A stretch of 64,000 nucleotides of DNA from Cupriavidus necator N-1 (GCF_000219215.1 NC_015726.1:3472001-3536000); one strand, 5' to 3'; positions 24,596 through 37,885 are shown, counted from the stretch's first letter. Notes: generated by a model from the letters alone, not told the origin. Numbers and translations are program-made.

Positions 24596-24721
24596 TCAGC
24601 CGCGGGGGCTAGCAAGGTGGATCGATGGGGCCGCAACGCGGCGGCGCGCGAGTGCGACCAGGACTGCGGCCACGACGGCAGCGGCCGGAACGACGGCCGG
24701 CAAGGTGTTGCCGCGGCGCAT
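24596..24721 (-). CDS. possible 41-aa single-span membrane peptide between tatB and tatC
   Basis: This frame starts ATG 2 bp after the tatB stop and ends 12 bp before the tatC start. It encodes MRRGNTLPAVVPAAAVVAAV and then LVALARRRVAAP. A basic N-terminus, a hydrophobic stretch of about 16-18 residues and an RRR stop-transfer make it look like a small inner-membrane peptide. Ala/Val-rich frames also arise by chance in GC-rich DNA, and no clear ribosome site is visible apart from the coupling position. No family is recognised. Confidence 0.35.
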   Translation of the reverse strand: MRRGNTLPAVVPAAAVVAAVLVALARRRVAAPSIHLASPRG

Positions 24722-24723
24722 GC

Positions 24724-25233
24724 TCACTCGAAGAAGGATCGGGATGGCCGGGTGACCGGCCGGTGGCGCTTGACGCGCGCCGCGCCTGACTGCACCCAGA
24801 CGCGGACATTGTGCTGGCGCTTGAACCAGAGCGGGCGGGCGCCCTGCTTGACGCGCCAGCTCTTGCGCCCGTTGTGCGCCTTGTGGGCCGCATCCCAGCT
24901 TGGCACGAAGCCGCCACTGGCGTCGGCGCTGCCGCCGCTGGTTCCCTCGGCACCGCCCAGGGCTTCGTTCAGCGCCTGGGTCTGCTCGCTGACTTCCTTG
25001 TGGATGGTGCGCTCGACATCGCGCGCGGCGTCTTCGAATTCCGTGCGCATCTTGCGCAGCTCTTCCAGTTCAACCTCGCGGCTGACTTCGGCCTTGACGT
25101 CGTTGATGTAGCGCTGCGCCCGGCCGACCAGCGCGCCCACCGTGCGTGCAACCTTGGGCAGCCGTTCGGGACCGATCACGATCAGTGCCACGGCGCCGAT
25201 CAGCGCCAGCTTGGAAATGCCGAGATCAATCAT
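24724..25233 (-). CDS. tatB: TatB, Sec-independent protein translocase subunit
   Basis: This 169-residue protein has the single N-terminal helix MIDLGISKLALIGAVALIVIGPERLPKVARTVG with the conserved glutamate and GPERLP hinge, then an amphipathic charged helix (SREVELEELRKMRTEFED). The C-terminal part is low-complexity and basic (KSWRVKQGARPLWF), as in other Burkholderiales TatB proteins. With TatC it forms the signal-peptide receptor. Confidence 0.95.
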   Translation of the reverse strand: MIDLGISKLALIGAVALIVIGPERLPKVARTVGALVGRAQRYINDVKAEVSREVELEELRKMRTEFEDAARDVERTIHKEVSEQTQALNEALGGAEGTSGGSADASGGFVPSWDAAHKAHNGRKSWRVKQGARPLWFKRQHNVRVWVQSGAARVKRHRPVTRPSRSFFE

Positions 25234-25328
25234 GCGGACACATCATGCGGACAACATGCGGAAAAGCGCAGGCGCGGGACGACACGCGGGCAGCGAGGTT
25301 TGCGTAGAAGGGATGGCACACCGCCGGA

Positions 25329-25562
25329 TTACTGCTGGCGGGTCTTTTCCTTGGCTTCGACGTCGATGGTGGTGGAGTCGCGCAGTTCCTTGGACTGGGC
25401 AGGATCGGCGGCCGCCTTGCCTTCGCCTTCCTTCATGCCATCCTTGAAGCCCTTAACCGCGCCGCCCAGGTCCTGGCCGATATTGCGCAGTTTCTTGGTG
25501 CCGAACACGAGCATGACGATCACCAGCACGATCAGCCAGTGCCAAATGCTAAACGAACCCAT
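25329..25562 (-). CDS. tatA: TatA, pore-forming subunit of the Tat translocase
   Basis: The start is at [21 protein letters not shown] (77 aa). Single membrane helix, [14 protein letters not shown] hinge and amphipathic helix with [10 protein letters not shown] are diagnostic of TatA. It oligomerises to let folded proteins across the inner membrane; the local Rieske protein is an expected substrate. Confidence 0.96.
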   Translation of the reverse strand: MGSFSIWHWLIVLVIVMLVFGTKKLRNIGQDLGGAVKGFKDGMKEGEGKAAADPAQSKELRDSTTIDVEAKEKTRQQ

Positions 25563-25710
25563 TTCTTGCTCCTGATGAAGCCGCGGGCGCAATCAGATAT
25601 GCCCGGACCCGTTGTTCCGTCCCGTTATGGCCGCGCCGGGCGACGGTTGCCGGCGCAGCTTCTGCCCGGGGCGTTTCCGCCGCGGGCGCTCCCATGCCAA
25701 GGCTGCCCGG

Positions 25711-26067
25711 TCAGGGCAGCGGTGCCTTCCACGCGTGGCGCGGCCCACCCAGCACATGCAGGTGCAGGTGGTAGACCTCTTGCCCACCGTCCGGGCCGGT
25801 ATTGATCACCGTCCGGAAACCGTTGGCACAGCCTGCCGCGCGCGCCAGTTCAGGCACCTTCAGCATCATTCTAGCAAGCACCGCCCCTTCGCCGGCGCCG
25901 CAATCGGCCAGCGAGTCGACATGCAACCTGGGAATGACCAGAAAGTGTACCGGGGCCTTGGGATGGATATCGTGGAAGGCCACCATGTCGTCGTCTTCAT
26001 AGACCTTGCGCGACGGTAGCTGGCCGGCCACGATCTTGCAGAAGATGCAATTATCCTGAGCGTTCAT
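25711..26067 (-). CDS. HIT-family (histidine triad) nucleotide-binding hydrolase, HinT-like
   Basis: This 118-residue protein has the N-terminal CIFCKIVAGQLPSRKVYEDDDMVAF and the active histidine triad HLHLHVLGG. Enzymes of this type hydrolyse purine nucleoside phosphoramidates such as AMP-lysine. The location after the his genes and before tatA is conserved in Burkholderiales. Confidence 0.94.
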   Translation of the reverse strand: MNAQDNCIFCKIVAGQLPSRKVYEDDDMVAFHDIHPKAPVHFLVIPRLHVDSLADCGAGEGAVLARMMLKVPELARAAGCANGFRTVINTGPDGGQEVYHLHLHVLGGPRHAWKAPLP

Positions 26068-26130
26068 GAAGATTTCATTGCGACGGCCGCGGCACCCGCT
26101 GTCACCTTCGCGCGCCCGGCCTGCCCGGCA

Positions 26131-26520
26131 TCAGAACTGCTGATCCGGGTACATCGGCTTGCTGTCATTCAGGTACAGCCAGCCCTTGACGATACGATAC
26201 AGCATCCACAGCGACAGCACGCCCCAGACCGCAAAGGCCAGCGGTATCAGCACGACTGTCGCAAACAGCACCCCGCCCAGCACGCCCCACACCACCGACC
26301 ACCAGAACGAGCGGATCTGCCAGGCGAAGTGCGAGGCATAGAGCGAACCGCGCGCGTCGTCGCGCTTGACGTAGTCGATCACGATGGCGATCAGCGCGGT
26401 GATGCCGCCGGTCAGCCAGAAGATCGCATACAGGGCATACAGGATGTGCAGCAGCTTGCGCAGGCTGCTCAACTGTTCGCCGCTTGGAGTGGTGACTTGC
26501 CCGGTGTAGTCGTTCGCCAT
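26131..26520 (-). CDS. small membrane protein of the DUF4870 (Tic20-like) type
   Basis: The second ATG (MANDYTGQVTTPSGEQLSSL, 129 aa) is favoured because the AAGG ribosome site is spaced better for it than for the ATG directly before. Three hydrophobic helices are visible: ILYALYAIFWLTGGITALIAIVI, SVVWGVLGGVLFATVVLIP and LAFAVWGVLSLWMLYRIVKG. The YVKRDDARGSLYASHFAWQIRSFWW loop is the family's typical feature. The function is unknown. It lies between hisE and the HIT gene, all co-directional. Confidence 0.8.
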   Translation of the reverse strand: MANDYTGQVTTPSGEQLSSLRKLLHILYALYAIFWLTGGITALIAIVIDYVKRDDARGSLYASHFAWQIRSFWWSVVWGVLGGVLFATVVLIPLAFAVWGVLSLWMLYRIVKGWLYLNDSKPMYPDQQF

Positions 26521-26583
26521 CATTGCCCTTGGTTGGAAACCTGCCTTGCGGGCAGGCGGAAGACCGGCCGGCGCCTGCGCCAG

Positions 26584-26955
26584 CTAGTCCTTGCGCCGGG
26601 CCTTTTCCTCGAGGCCGGACAGCCCCTCGCGCCGCGCGAGCTCGTTGACCACATCCGCCGGGGTCAGGCCGAAGTTGGCCAGCAATACCATGCTGTGGAA
26701 CCACAGGTCGGCCACTTCATAGACCACCTTGCCGGCCTCGGCGCCGCTCTGCCCGGCGGCGCGCGCGTCCTTGGCGGCCATCACGGTCTCGGTGGCTTCC
26801 TCGCCGATCTTCTTCAGGATGGCATCGTCGCCCTTGCTGAACAGGCGCGCCACGTAGGACTTGTCAGGGTCGCCGCCGTTGGCGGGCTTGCGCGATTCCA
26901 GCACTTCGGCCAGTCGCGCCAGGACATCATTGCTGCTGAGTTGGGTGTCGCTCAT
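26584..26955 (-). CDS. hisE: phosphoribosyl-ATP pyrophosphatase
   Basis: This 123-residue protein contains [31 protein letters not shown] and [15 protein letters not shown], the metal-binding helices of the MazG-like HisE fold. It cleaves PR-ATP to PR-AMP in the second step of histidine synthesis. It is a separate gene, not fused to hisI as in enterobacteria; the two overlap by ATGA. Confidence 0.96.
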   Translation of the reverse strand: MSDTQLSSNDVLARLAEVLESRKPANGGDPDKSYVARLFSKGDDAILKKIGEEATETVMAAKDARAAGQSGAEAGKVVYEVADLWFHSMVLLANFGLTPADVVNELARREGLSGLEEKARRKD

Positions 26956-27356
26956 GGCTTGGTGTAGATCTGGGCAGGGTCCTTCAGCACCGGCTCGACC
27001 GTGTGCCAGTCGCCGGCTTCCACATCGCCCTCGAACTTCTGGAAGAAGCAGGAATGGCGTCCGGTATGGCAGGCGATATTGTCGATCTGGGTCACCTTGA
27101 GCAGCACCACGTCTTCATCGCAGTCCAGGCGGATCTCATGCACTTTCTGCACGTGGCCGGACTCTTCGCCCTTGTGCCACAGGCGCTTGCGCGAGCGCGA
27201 CCAGAATACGGCCTCGCCCAGCTCCACGGTGCGCTGGAGCGCGTCGCGGTTCATGAAGGCGAACATCAGCACGTCATTCGAACCGACTTCCTGCACGATC
27301 ACCGGCACCAGGCCGTTATCGTCCCATTTGACCTTGTTGAGCCACTTCTTTGCCAT
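26952..27356 (-). CDS. hisI: phosphoribosyl-AMP cyclohydrolase
   Basis: The start is at [22 protein letters not shown] (134 aa). Key residues are the zinc and magnesium ligands in [13 protein letters not shown] and HTGRHSCFF, and the [17 protein letters not shown] segment. It opens the purine ring of PR-AMP, the third step of the pathway. It sits 2 bp after hisF. Confidence 0.96.
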   Translation of the reverse strand: MAKKWLNKVKWDDNGLVPVIVQEVGSNDVLMFAFMNRDALQRTVELGEAVFWSRSRKRLWHKGEESGHVQKVHEIRLDCDEDVVLLKVTQIDNIACHTGRHSCFFQKFEGDVEAGDWHTVEPVLKDPAQIYTKP

Positions 27357-27358
27357 GA

Positions 27359-28129
27359 TCAGATCCGCACGGGAATGCCCTCGCGGGCCATGAATGCCTT
27401 GGCTTCGCCTACGGTGTGTTGGCCGTAGTGGAAGATGCTGGCGGCCAGCACCGCGTCGGCGCGGCCCTGGGTGATGCCGTCGGCCAGGTCCTGCAGGCCG
27501 CCGACGCCGCCCGAGGCGATCACCGGCACCGGCACGGCGTCGCTGACGGCGCGGGTCAGTTCCAGGTCGAAACCACTCTTGGTGCCATCGCGGTCCATGC
27601 TGGTCAGCAGGATCTCGCCGGCGCCGCGCGCGGCCATCTCTCGCGCCCATTCGACCGCATCCAGGCCGGTGGCCTTGCGCCCGCCGTGGGTGAAGACTTC
27701 CCAGCGCGGCGCTTCGCCCGGGGCGGAACTGCGCTTGGCGTCGATCGCCACCACGATGCACTGCGAGCCGTACTTTGCGGTCGCGTCCGACACCAGCTGC
27801 GGATTGGCGATGGCTGACGAGTTGACGCTGATCTTGTCCGCGCCGGCATTGAGCAGGCGCCGCACGTCTTCGACCGTGCGCACGCCGCCGCCCACCGTCA
27901 GCGGGATAAAGACCTGCGACGCCACATCCTCGATGATGTGCAGCATCAGGTCACGCCCGTCGCTGGTCGCGGTGATGTCCAGGAATGTGATTTCATCGGC
28001 GCCCTGCTCATCATAGCGGCGCGCGATTTCCACGGGATCGCCCGCGTCGCGCAGCTCGACAAAGTTGACGCCCTTGACCACCCGCCCGTTGGTCACGTCC
28101 AGGCAGGGGATGATACGTTTGGCTAGCAT
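27359..28129 (-). CDS. hisF: imidazole glycerol phosphate synthase cyclase subunit
   Basis: This 256-residue (beta-alpha)8 barrel starts [23 protein letters not shown], with the catalytic Asp in CLDV and the second catalytic Asp in [15 protein letters not shown]. Phosphate-binding GG motifs are clear ([20 protein letters not shown]). With HisH it makes imidazole glycerol phosphate and AICAR. Confidence 0.97.
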   Translation of the reverse strand: MLAKRIIPCLDVTNGRVVKGVNFVELRDAGDPVEIARRYDEQGADEITFLDITATSDGRDLMLHIIEDVASQVFIPLTVGGGVRTVEDVRRLLNAGADKISVNSSAIANPQLVSDATAKYGSQCIVVAIDAKRSSAPGEAPRWEVFTHGGRKATGLDAVEWAREMAARGAGEILLTSMDRDGTKSGFDLELTRAVSDAVPVPVIASGGVGGLQDLADGITQGRADAVLAASIFHYGQHTVGEAKAFMAREGIPVRI

Positions 28130-28189
28130 GAGATTCCTTGTCCGCCGCCAGTTCCGGCCTGGCGGCGGCTGCGCCCGCGGCGCGTTGCC

Positions 28190-28936
28190 TTATTGCCCGT
28201 CGCGCAGCTTGTCCGCCAGTGCCTGCGCGGCGGCAAAGTTGAGATCCCCGGAGTAGATCGCTCGGCCGCAAATGACGCCTTCGACACCTTCGCCCTCGAC
28301 CGCGCAGAGGTTGTCGATGTCGGCCAGGTTGGACAGCCCGCCGCTGGCGATCACCGGAATCGACATCGATTGCGCCAGCTTGACGGTGGCATCGATATTG
28401 ATCCCCTGCAGCATGCCGTCGCGGCCAATATCCGTGTAGATGATGGCCTCGACGCCGTAGTCTTCATACTTGCGTGCCAGGTCCGCCACCTCGTGGCCGG
28501 TCAGCTTGCTCCAGCCGTCGGTCGCCACCTTGCCGTCCCTGGCATCCAGGCCGACGATGATATGGCCGCCGAAGGCCGAGCAGGCGTCCTTCAGGAAACC
28601 GGGGTTTTTCACCGCGGCCGTGCCGATGATGACGTACGACAGGCCGTCATCCAGCCAGCGTTCGATGGTGTTCAGGTCGCGGATGCCGCCCCCCAGCTGC
28701 ACCGGGATCTCGTCGCCGACCTCGGCGATGATGGCCTTGATGGCCTCCTCGTTGCGGGGCTTGCCCACGAACGCGCCGTTCAGGTCCACCAGGTGCAGGC
28801 GGCGGGCGCCCTGCTCCACCCAGTGCCGTGCCATGGCGGCGGGATCTTCGGAAAAGACGGTGGCCTGGTCCATGTCGCCTTGTTTGAGGCGTACACACTG
28901 ACCGTCCTTCAGGTCGATGGCCGGAATGAGCAACAT
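28190..28936 (-). CDS. hisA: ProFAR isomerase
   Basis: This 248-residue barrel homologous to HisF starts [22 protein letters not shown]; the second catalytic Asp is in [12 protein letters not shown]. It isomerises ProFAR to PRFAR. It is 60 bp before hisF in the gene train. Confidence 0.97.
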   Translation of the reverse strand: MLLIPAIDLKDGQCVRLKQGDMDQATVFSEDPAAMARHWVEQGARRLHLVDLNGAFVGKPRNEEAIKAIIAEVGDEIPVQLGGGIRDLNTIERWLDDGLSYVIIGTAAVKNPGFLKDACSAFGGHIIVGLDARDGKVATDGWSKLTGHEVADLARKYEDYGVEAIIYTDIGRDGMLQGINIDATVKLAQSMSIPVIASGGLSNLADIDNLCAVEGEGVEGVICGRAIYSGDLNFAAAQALADKLRDGQ

Positions 28937-29074
28937 ATGCGTGACGAGCGTGGTTGAGTGATAGAGATTGAGCGAGACCGGCGCTGCCGGTCAGGTCGGG
29001 TCGATAGTCGATCGGAAACAGGTCGGGTGACGGGTCGAGTTAGCGGTCGATGATCGGTAAAAAAACGAATCGGG

Positions 29075-29728
29075 TCAGGGATTCCAGTGGACGAAGTTCC
29101 GGTACAGCTGCAGGCCCAGGGCCGCGCTCTTCTCGGGGTGGAACTGCGTCGCGAAAATATTATCGCGCGCTACCGCGCTGGTAAATACGACTCCGTATTC
29201 CGTTTCACCGGCAACATGGGCCGGGTCCTGCGCCTGCACATAGTAACTGTGGACGAAATAGAACCAGCTGTCGTCCGGGATACCGTCCCACAGCGGGTGC
29301 GGCCTGGCCTGGCGAACCCGGTTCCAACCCATCTGCGGCACCTTGTAGCGCGAGCCGTCGGGCTGCGTCATGCCGTCCAGCGCAAAGCGCACCACCTGGC
29401 CGGGCATCAGGCCCAGCGCCGGCGTACGGTCCACGCCGGCCCGGCTTTCGGTGCTGAACTGGAACAGCATCTGCTCGCCCACGCACACGCCCAGCATCGG
29501 CTTGCTGGCGGCGGCCTGCACCACCGCCTCCTGCAGCCCGGACGCGCCCAGCGCCGACATGCAGTCGGGCATCGCGCCCTGGCCGGGCAGCACCACGCGG
29601 TCGGCCGAGCGGATGCCTTCGGGGGCATTCACCACGCGCACGTCCGCTTCCGGCGCCGCGGCACGCAGCGCCTGCGCCACCGAGCGCAGGTTGCCCATGC
29701 CGTAATCCACAATTGCTATGGTAGTCAT
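29075..29728 (-). CDS. hisH: imidazole glycerol phosphate synthase glutaminase subunit
   Basis: This 217-residue class I glutamine amidotransferase has its nucleophile Cys in [12 protein letters not shown], oxyanion context GQGAMPDC, and catalytic His/Glu in TQFHPEKS. It feeds ammonia to HisF. The 138 bp to hisA are longer than other gaps in the cluster and contain several GTCGGGT-type short repeats. It overlaps the marC stop by ATGA. Confidence 0.96.
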   Translation of the reverse strand: MTTIAIVDYGMGNLRSVAQALRAAAPEADVRVVNAPEGIRSADRVVLPGQGAMPDCMSALGASGLQEAVVQAAASKPMLGVCVGEQMLFQFSTESRAGVDRTPALGLMPGQVVRFALDGMTQPDGSRYKVPQMGWNRVRQARPHPLWDGIPDDSWFYFVHSYYVQAQDPAHVAGETEYGVVFTSAVARDNIFATQFHPEKSAALGLQLYRNFVHWNP

Positions 29729-30348
29729 GATTTCAAAACAGGCAACAATGTCTTCAGCCCGTCCACAATGAATTCCACGGCCAGCGCCGACAGGATCAGC
29801 CCCATCAGGCGCGTGCCGATATTGATGCCGGTGCGGCCGATGACCCGGGCAATCGGGTCGGCCGCGCGAAACACCAGGTACACCACCGCACCGATCACCA
29901 CGCCCAGGCCGACCAGGATCAGCAACTGGTACCAGTGCTGGGTCTTGCCGGCATAGACGATCACCGTGCTGATCGAGCCCGGCCCGGTCAGCAGCGGCAG
30001 CGCCAGCGGCACCACCGCGATGCTGGACTTTACCTCGGCCTCGTCCTCTTCTTCCGGCGTGGCCTTGGTGCGGCTGGTCTGCGCGTTCAGCATGTTCATG
30101 GCCATCATGATCATGATGAGCCCGCCACCCACCTGCAGCGACGCCACCGAGATATTGAAGAACTCGATGATCTGCTGCCCCAGCAAGGCCGACACCGCCA
30201 CCACGATCGCCACCGAAACCGATGCGATCTTGATGGTACGCAGCTTTTCCGCTTCCGTCTGCAGGCTGGTCAGGCTGATGAAGAACGGGATCGCCCCGAT
30301 CGGGTTGATCAGCGCCAGCAGCGAAATAAACGACTTGAGCGTATCCAT
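29725..30348 (-). CDS. MarC-family integral membrane protein
   Basis: This 207-residue protein starts [27 protein letters not shown], the MarC/NAAT signature with NPIG, followed by further helices and a [18 protein letters not shown] block. MarC proteins have six membrane spans; the once-suggested antibiotic-resistance role was not upheld, and the substrate is unknown. It lies within the his cluster between hisB and hisH, a common arrangement in Burkholderiales. Confidence 0.93.
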   Translation of the reverse strand: MDTLKSFISLLALINPIGAIPFFISLTSLQTEAEKLRTIKIASVSVAIVVAVSALLGQQIIEFFNISVASLQVGGGLIMIMMAMNMLNAQTSRTKATPEEEDEAEVKSSIAVVPLALPLLTGPGSISTVIVYAGKTQHWYQLLILVGLGVVIGAVVYLVFRAADPIARVIGRTGINIGTRLMGLILSALAVEFIVDGLKTLLPVLKS

Positions 30349-30440
30349 CGGTTGCGGGTCGCCAGCATCGCTGGCCAGGTTCAGGCTTGGAAGGTCAGCG
30401 GGCGCCGCAACCAGCCGGCACGCCTACCGTGGTGGAAAGG

Positions 30441-31028
30441 TCAGAGCGTACCCTTGGTCGACGGGATCGTGTTCGCCGCGCGCGGGTCCAGCTCCACCGC
30501 CATGCGCAGTGCCCGGCCAAAGGCCTTGAACACGGTCTCGCACTGATGGTGGGCATTGATGCCGCGCAGGTTGTCGATATGCAGGGTCACGCCCGCATGG
30601 TTGACGAAGCCGCGGAAGAACTCGATGGTCAGGTCCACATCGAAGCTGCCCACGCGCGCACGCGTGAACGGCACGTGGAATTCCAGGCCGGGGCGGCCGG
30701 AGAAATCGATCACCACGCGCGACAGGCATTCGTCCAGCGGCACATAGCTGTGGCCGTAGCGGGTGATGCCCTTCTTGTCGCCGATGGCTTTTGCCACGGC
30801 CTGGCCGAGCGTGATGCCCACGTCTTCCACCGTGTGGTGGTCGTCGATATGCGTGTCGCCGGTGGCTTCGACCTCCAGGTCGAACATGCCATGCCGGGCG
30901 ATCTGGTCCAGCATGTGGTCAAGGAACGGCACGCCGGACGCCAGTTTCTGGCGGCCGCTGCCGTCGAGATTCAGGGAAACGCGAATTTGCGTTTCCGAAG
31001 TATTGCGGGTGACCTCTGCAACACGCAT
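30441..31028 (-). CDS. hisB: imidazoleglycerol-phosphate dehydratase
   Basis: The start is at [23 protein letters not shown] (195 aa). Metal-binding HxxxH-type motifs are seen: [34 protein letters not shown] and NAHHQCE. It is monofunctional, lacking the histidinol-phosphatase domain of enterobacterial HisB. The pathway therefore needs a separate phosphatase, not seen here. Confidence 0.97.
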   Translation of the reverse strand: MRVAEVTRNTSETQIRVSLNLDGSGRQKLASGVPFLDHMLDQIARHGMFDLEVEATGDTHIDDHHTVEDVGITLGQAVAKAIGDKKGITRYGHSYVPLDECLSRVVIDFSGRPGLEFHVPFTRARVGSFDVDLTIEFFRGFVNHAGVTLHIDNLRGINAHHQCETVFKAFGRALRMAVELDPRAANTIPSTKGTL

Positions 31029-31032
31029 GGTG

Positions 31033-32133
31033 TTAATCCTGCAGCGACGCTGCGAATGCCTCAAGGAACTGCGCGTTTTCTTCGGGGGTGCTGACCGTGA
31101 CGCGCAGACAATTGGCCAGCAACGGGTGCATTTTACTCACGTTCTTGATCAATACCTTGCGGGCCAGCAGCCGGTCGAACGTCTGTGCAGCATCCGGCAC
31201 GCGCGCCAGCAGGAAATTGGCGGCGCTGGGGAACACCGTCACCCCCGCGTGGGCGGCCATGCCGTCGGCCACGCGGGTGCGTTCGGCGCGCAGCTGCGCG
31301 GCCTGTTCGTCCAGCACCGACACATGCTCCAGCGCGAACAGCGCTGTCGCTTCGGTCAGCACATTGACGTTGTAGGGCGGGCGCACCTTGTCGAGCTGCG
31401 ACAGCCATTCCGGCGCGCCGGCCAGGTAGCCCAGCCGGATGCCGGCCAGGCCCAGCTTGGATACGGTTCGCATCACCAGCAGGTTGCCGAATTCCGTCAG
31501 GCGCGGCATCCAGCTGTGCTGCGCGAACGGCTGGTAGGCCTCGTCGACCACCACCAGGCTGTTGCAGACCTCGCCCTGGGCGGCGCGGACGATGGCCTCC
31601 ATGTCGGCGGCATCGAACAGGTTGCCGGTCGGGTTGTTCGGGTAGGCCAGGTAAATGATGGCGGGCTGGTGCTCGGCCATCGCCGCCAGCATGGCGGCGC
31701 GGTCGAGCGTGAAGTCCGCGCGCAGCGGCACGCCGACGAACTGCAGGCCGGCGAACTGCGCCGACATCGCGTACATGACGAAGCCCGGCACCGGCGCCAT
31801 CACCTTGGCGCCGGGCTTGGCCGCGGCCAGCGCCAGCATGCTGATGATCTCGTCCGAGCCATTGCCGAGCAACACATCCATGCCGGCGGGCACCTGCATC
31901 ACGGTCTTCAGCTTCGCGCGCAGCGCTTCGCTGCTGGGCACCGGGTAGCGGTTCAGCGCAACCTCGCCCAGGCGCTCGGCCAGTTCGCGGCGCAGATCGG
32001 GCGGCAGCCGGTACGGGTTCTCCATCGCGTCAAGCTTGACCAGACCGTGCGAATCCGGCACGTGGTAGGCGCCCATGGCGCGTACGTCGTCACGGATGAT
32101 GCGTTCGATCAGGGAGGGCTCTACGGCTGACAT
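31033..32133 (-). CDS. hisC: histidinol-phosphate aminotransferase
   Basis: This 366-residue fold-type I PLP enzyme has [20 protein letters not shown] and the PLP lysine in [14 protein letters not shown]. It converts imidazole acetol phosphate to histidinol phosphate. It stands between hisD and hisB with short gaps. Confidence 0.95.
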   Translation of the reverse strand: MSAVEPSLIERIIRDDVRAMGAYHVPDSHGLVKLDAMENPYRLPPDLRRELAERLGEVALNRYPVPSSEALRAKLKTVMQVPAGMDVLLGNGSDEIISMLALAAAKPGAKVMAPVPGFVMYAMSAQFAGLQFVGVPLRADFTLDRAAMLAAMAEHQPAIIYLAYPNNPTGNLFDAADMEAIVRAAQGEVCNSLVVVDEAYQPFAQHSWMPRLTEFGNLLVMRTVSKLGLAGIRLGYLAGAPEWLSQLDKVRPPYNVNVLTEATALFALEHVSVLDEQAAQLRAERTRVADGMAAHAGVTVFPSAANFLLARVPDAAQTFDRLLARKVLIKNVSKMHPLLANCLRVTVSTPEENAQFLEAFAASLQD

Positions 32134-32180
32134 GGGAACTCCAAAGTTGGCTGCGTTATCAGGCAGCGTGGGTCAGTAGA

Positions 32181-33521
32181 TCAACTGCGTTTGTTGAAAC
32201 GATATTCCGCGCTGCGGGCGTGGGCCTGCAGGCCTTCGCCGTACGCGAGTTCGGCGGCGATCTGGCCGAGCATCTGCGCCCCGCCCTCGCTCACTTCGAT
32301 CAGGCTCGAACGCTTCTGGAAGTCATAGACGCCCAGCGGCGAAGAGAAGCGCGCGGTGCGCGAGGTCGGCAGCACGTGGTTCGGGCCCGCGCAGTAATCG
32401 CCCAGCGACTCGCTGGTATAGGGGCCCAGGAAGATGGCGCCGGCGTGGCGGATCTTCTCGCTCCACTGGCGCGGGTTCTCGGCGGAGATCTCCAGGTGCT
32501 CGGGCGCGATCGCATTGGCGATCTCGCAGGCCTCTTCCATGTCGCGCACCTTGATCAGCGCGCCACGGCCGGAGATCGACGCGGCAATCACCTCGCGCCG
32601 CGGCATGGTGCCGAGCTGGCGCTGGATGCTGGCTTCGACGCGGGCGATATAGCCAGCGTCCGGGCACAGCAGGATCGACTGCGCCAGCTCGTCGTGCTCG
32701 GCCTGCGAGAACAGGTCCATCGCCACCCAGTCGGGGTCGGTGGTGCCGTCGCAGATCACCAGGATCTCGGACGGGCCGGCAATCATGTCGATACCGACGG
32801 TGCCGAACACGCGCCGCTTGGCCGCGGCCACATAGGCGTTGCCGGGGCCGACGATCTTGTCGACCTGCGGCAGCGTCGCCGTGCCGTAGGCCAGCGCGCC
32901 AATCGCCTGGGCGCCGCCGATGGTAAACACGCGGTCTACGCCGGCGATCTGCGCGGCGGCCAGCACCAGCTCATTGCGCACGCCACCCGGCGTGGGCACG
33001 ACCATGATGATTTCCTTCACGCCCGCCACGCGCGCCGGGATCGCGTTCATCAGCACCGACGACGGATACGCGGCCTTGCCGCCCGGCACGTAGATGCCGA
33101 CGCGGTCCAGCGGCGTCACCTTCTGGCCGAGCATGGTGCCGTCGGCCTCGGTGTATTCCCAGCTGTGGCTGCCGCATTCGATCTTCTGCTTCTCGTGGTA
33201 GGCGCGCACGCGCGCGGCGGCGGCCTCCAGCGCGGCGCGGCGCTTGGGCTCGAGGTCTTCGAGCGCGGCTTCCAGCTGCTGCTGCGACACCTCCAGCGCG
33301 CCCATCGACGACGCTTCCACGCGGTCGAAGCGCTTGGTGTATTCCAGCACCGCGGCATCCCCGCGCGCCTTCACGTCGGCCAGGATCTGCGCCGCGGCGC
33401 GATCGATGGCCTCGTCCTCGCCAGCCTCGAAGGCCAGCACCTGGCCCAGCGCCTCGGCAAAGCCAGGCTTGCTGGAATCGAGCCGGCGGATCGGCAGGTT
33501 TTCCATTTCGGTTGCGTTCAT
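32181..33521 (-). CDS. hisD: histidinol dehydrogenase
   Basis: This 446-residue protein has [23 protein letters not shown], the NAD-site-region [30 protein letters not shown] and the C-terminal GPNHVLPT. The zinc enzyme performs the last two oxidations of the pathway. [13 protein letters not shown] is the longest start; MENLP is a possible alternative. Confidence 0.97.
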   Translation of the reverse strand: MNATEMENLPIRRLDSSKPGFAEALGQVLAFEAGEDEAIDRAAAQILADVKARGDAAVLEYTKRFDRVEASSMGALEVSQQQLEAALEDLEPKRRAALEAAAARVRAYHEKQKIECGSHSWEYTEADGTMLGQKVTPLDRVGIYVPGGKAAYPSSVLMNAIPARVAGVKEIIMVVPTPGGVRNELVLAAAQIAGVDRVFTIGGAQAIGALAYGTATLPQVDKIVGPGNAYVAAAKRRVFGTVGIDMIAGPSEILVICDGTTDPDWVAMDLFSQAEHDELAQSILLCPDAGYIARVEASIQRQLGTMPRREVIAASISGRGALIKVRDMEEACEIANAIAPEHLEISAENPRQWSEKIRHAGAIFLGPYTSESLGDYCAGPNHVLPTSRTARFSSPLGVYDFQKRSSLIEVSEGGAQMLGQIAAELAYGEGLQAHARSAEYRFNKRS

Positions 33522-33560
33522 GACTACTTTCCTCTCAGTCGGCGCGGGCCTGGTGTGGCC

Positions 33561-34235
33561 TTACGCCAGCGCCGCCGAAGCTCGTTCGAATGCGTCGAGA
33601 ATCGGCGCAAGCCGCTCGCGCTTGAGTTTGAGCGCGGCCTGGTTCACCACCAGCCGCGACGAGATCTGCACGATCTCTTCGACTTCGACCAGGTTGTTGG
33701 CGCGCAGCGTGCTGCCAGTGCTGACCAGGTCGACGATGGCATCGGACAGGCCCACCAGCGGACCCAGCTCCATCGAACCGTACAGCTTGATCAGGTCGAC
33801 GTGAACGCCCTTTTTCGCAAAATGCTCGCGCGCCGTCTGCACGTACTTGGTAGCCACGGCCAGGCGCGCGCCCTGGCGCACCGCGTTGGCGTAGTCAAAC
33901 CCGGCCGGCACCGCCACCGACATGCGGCAGCGCGCGATGTTCAGGTCGATCGGCGCGTACAGGCCGGCCATGCCGCTTTCCATCAGCACGTCCTTGCCGG
34001 CCACGCCGAAGTCGGCGGCGCCATATTGGACGTAGGTCGGCACGTCCGAGGCGCGCACGATCACCACGCGCACGGCCGGGTCGGAGGTCGGCAGGATCAG
34101 CTTGCGCGAGGTCTCGGGGTCCTCGGTGACGCGGATGCCGGCGGCTTCCAGGAGCGGCAGCGTCTCGGTGAAGATGCGGCCCTTGGACAGCGCCAGCGTC
34201 AGCTGGTTGGGCGATGCGTTGAAAGTGGGGCTCAT
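33561..34235 (-). CDS. hisG: ATP phosphoribosyltransferase, short (HisZ-dependent) form
   Basis: At 224 residues it lacks the C-terminal regulatory domain of the long form. It starts [22 protein letters not shown] and carries the PRPP-binding segment [18 protein letters not shown]. Short HisG requires the HisS-like subunit HisZ, which in Burkholderiales is encoded elsewhere. It catalyses the first, feedback-regulated step of histidine synthesis. Confidence 0.96.
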   Translation of the reverse strand: MSPTFNASPNQLTLALSKGRIFTETLPLLEAAGIRVTEDPETSRKLILPTSDPAVRVVIVRASDVPTYVQYGAADFGVAGKDVLMESGMAGLYAPIDLNIARCRMSVAVPAGFDYANAVRQGARLAVATKYVQTAREHFAKKGVHVDLIKLYGSMELGPLVGLSDAIVDLVSTGSTLRANNLVEVEEIVQISSRLVVNQAALKLKRERLAPILDAFERASAALA

Positions 34236-34244
34236 CGGACTTCC

Positions 34245-35576
<1,332 letters not shown>

Positions 35577-35825
35577 TTACTTGCCTTCGCCCGCCTGCCA
35601 CTCGGCAGGCGTCAGCGTCTTCATCGACAGCGCGTGGATCTCGGCACGCATGCGGTCGCCCAGCGCGGCATAGACGCGCTGGTGGCGCTGGATCAGCCGC
35701 TTGCCTTCAAATTCGGCGCTGACGATGGTGGCAAAGAAGTGCTGGCCATCGCCCTCGACTTGCAGATGTTCGCAGGGCAGTCCTTGGGCAATGTAATCCC
35801 TGACTTGTTCCGGTGTAGGCAGCAT
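35577..35825 (-). CDS. ibaG: BolA-family protein (IbaG/YrbA type)
   Basis: This 82-residue protein is a small alpha-beta BolA domain: LQVEGDGQHFFATIVSAEFEGKRLIQRHQRVYAAL followed by EIHALSMKTLTP. BolA-type proteins work with monothiol glutaredoxins in iron-sulfur handling, and IbaG is linked to acid stress. Position between the Mla/ABC genes and murA supports IbaG. Confidence 0.9.
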   Translation of the reverse strand: MLPTPEQVRDYIAQGLPCEHLQVEGDGQHFFATIVSAEFEGKRLIQRHQRVYAALGDRMRAEIHALSMKTLTPAEWQAGEGK

Positions 35826-35865
35826 GGGGTTCTCTTCAGCGTGATTCAGTATGGCCGGCCACAGT

Positions 35866-36683
35866 TCAGTGGCGCAGCTTGTATCCGGACTTCAGCAAGC
35901 GCAGCGCCAGCGCGGCCAGCACCACGAACGCCGATCCGACCACTGCCAGGCTGAACAGCGGCGACACGTCCGAGACGCCGAAGAAGCCATAGCGGAAGCC
36001 GTCGATCATGTAGAAGAACGGATTGGCATGGGACACCGCCTGCCAGAAGGCGGGCAGCGAATGGATCGAATAGAACACACCGGACAGGAAGGTCGCCGGC
36101 ATGATCAGGAAGTTCTGGAACGCGGCCAGCTGGTCGAATTTCTCGGCCCAGATGCCGGCGATCAGGCCCAGCGTGCCGAGGATGCCCGCACCCAGCAGCG
36201 CAAAGACGAGGATCCAGGCCACATAGGCAAAATGCAGGTTGGCAAACCACGCCGTCACCAGCAGCACGCCCAGGCCCACGGTCAGCCCGCGGATCACCGA
36301 GGCCACCACGTAGGCGCCGAACATTTCCCAGTGCGACAAGGGCGGCAGCAGCACGAACACCAGGTTGCCGGTGATCTTGGACTGGATCAGCGATGACGAG
36401 CTGTTGGCAAACGCGTTCTGCAGCACGCTCATCATCACCAGGCCGGGCACCAGGAAGGCGGTGTAGCTGATCTGGTCATAGACCTTGACCCGGTCTTCCA
36501 GCACATGGCCGAAGATCAGCAGGTACAGCACCGCGGTCAGCACCGGCGCGGCCACGGTCTGGAAGCTGACCTTCCAGAAACGCAGCACTTCCTTGTACAG
36601 CAGGGTGCGGAAACCCACCAGGCCGCCCACGGCCATCGGCCCAAGGCCGGTGTCGTCCAGGACCTCGATATCGCTAGGCTGCT

Positions 36684-36687
<4 letters not shown>
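35866..36687 (-). CDS. ABC-2 type exporter permease (NodJ-like)
   Basis: This 273-residue protein has six hydrophobic helices of the ABC-2 family; LVPGLVMMSVLQNAFANSSSSL and FLIMPATFLSGVFYSI (with SGVFY near the end) are hallmarks. It overlaps the ATPase gene by ATGA and so forms a two-gene exporter with it. The substrate is unknown; the steady location next to mla genes in this group suggests envelope material. Confidence 0.9.
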
Positions 36688-37634
<947 letters not shown>

Positions 37635-37885
37635 GGCCGATTGTTTGTGGCGGGTCCGGCTTTTTCGGGGCCGGCCGCCGGGAATTGGGGAGCAACTGCG
37701 TGCCCGGACTTCCTGGCCCGGCGTGGCATGAACCGGTAACAGGCGGGGGGATGGGCGAACAACCCGGAATTATAGGGGATGCGGGGAGGGTCCCGCTTGA
37801 TCCGCCCCCAGGGGCTCGGCGACCGCGCAGGGCCGTCGCCGCGGCATCGCTGGCGGCCGCCGTGCTGGCGACCGGCGATGCCGGA

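Noticed and set aside
28937..29074. Regulatory RNA in the hisA-hisH gap
   Set aside because: Several short GTCGGGT repeats are present but no hairpin with a T tract or leader peptide rich in histidine codons could be read.
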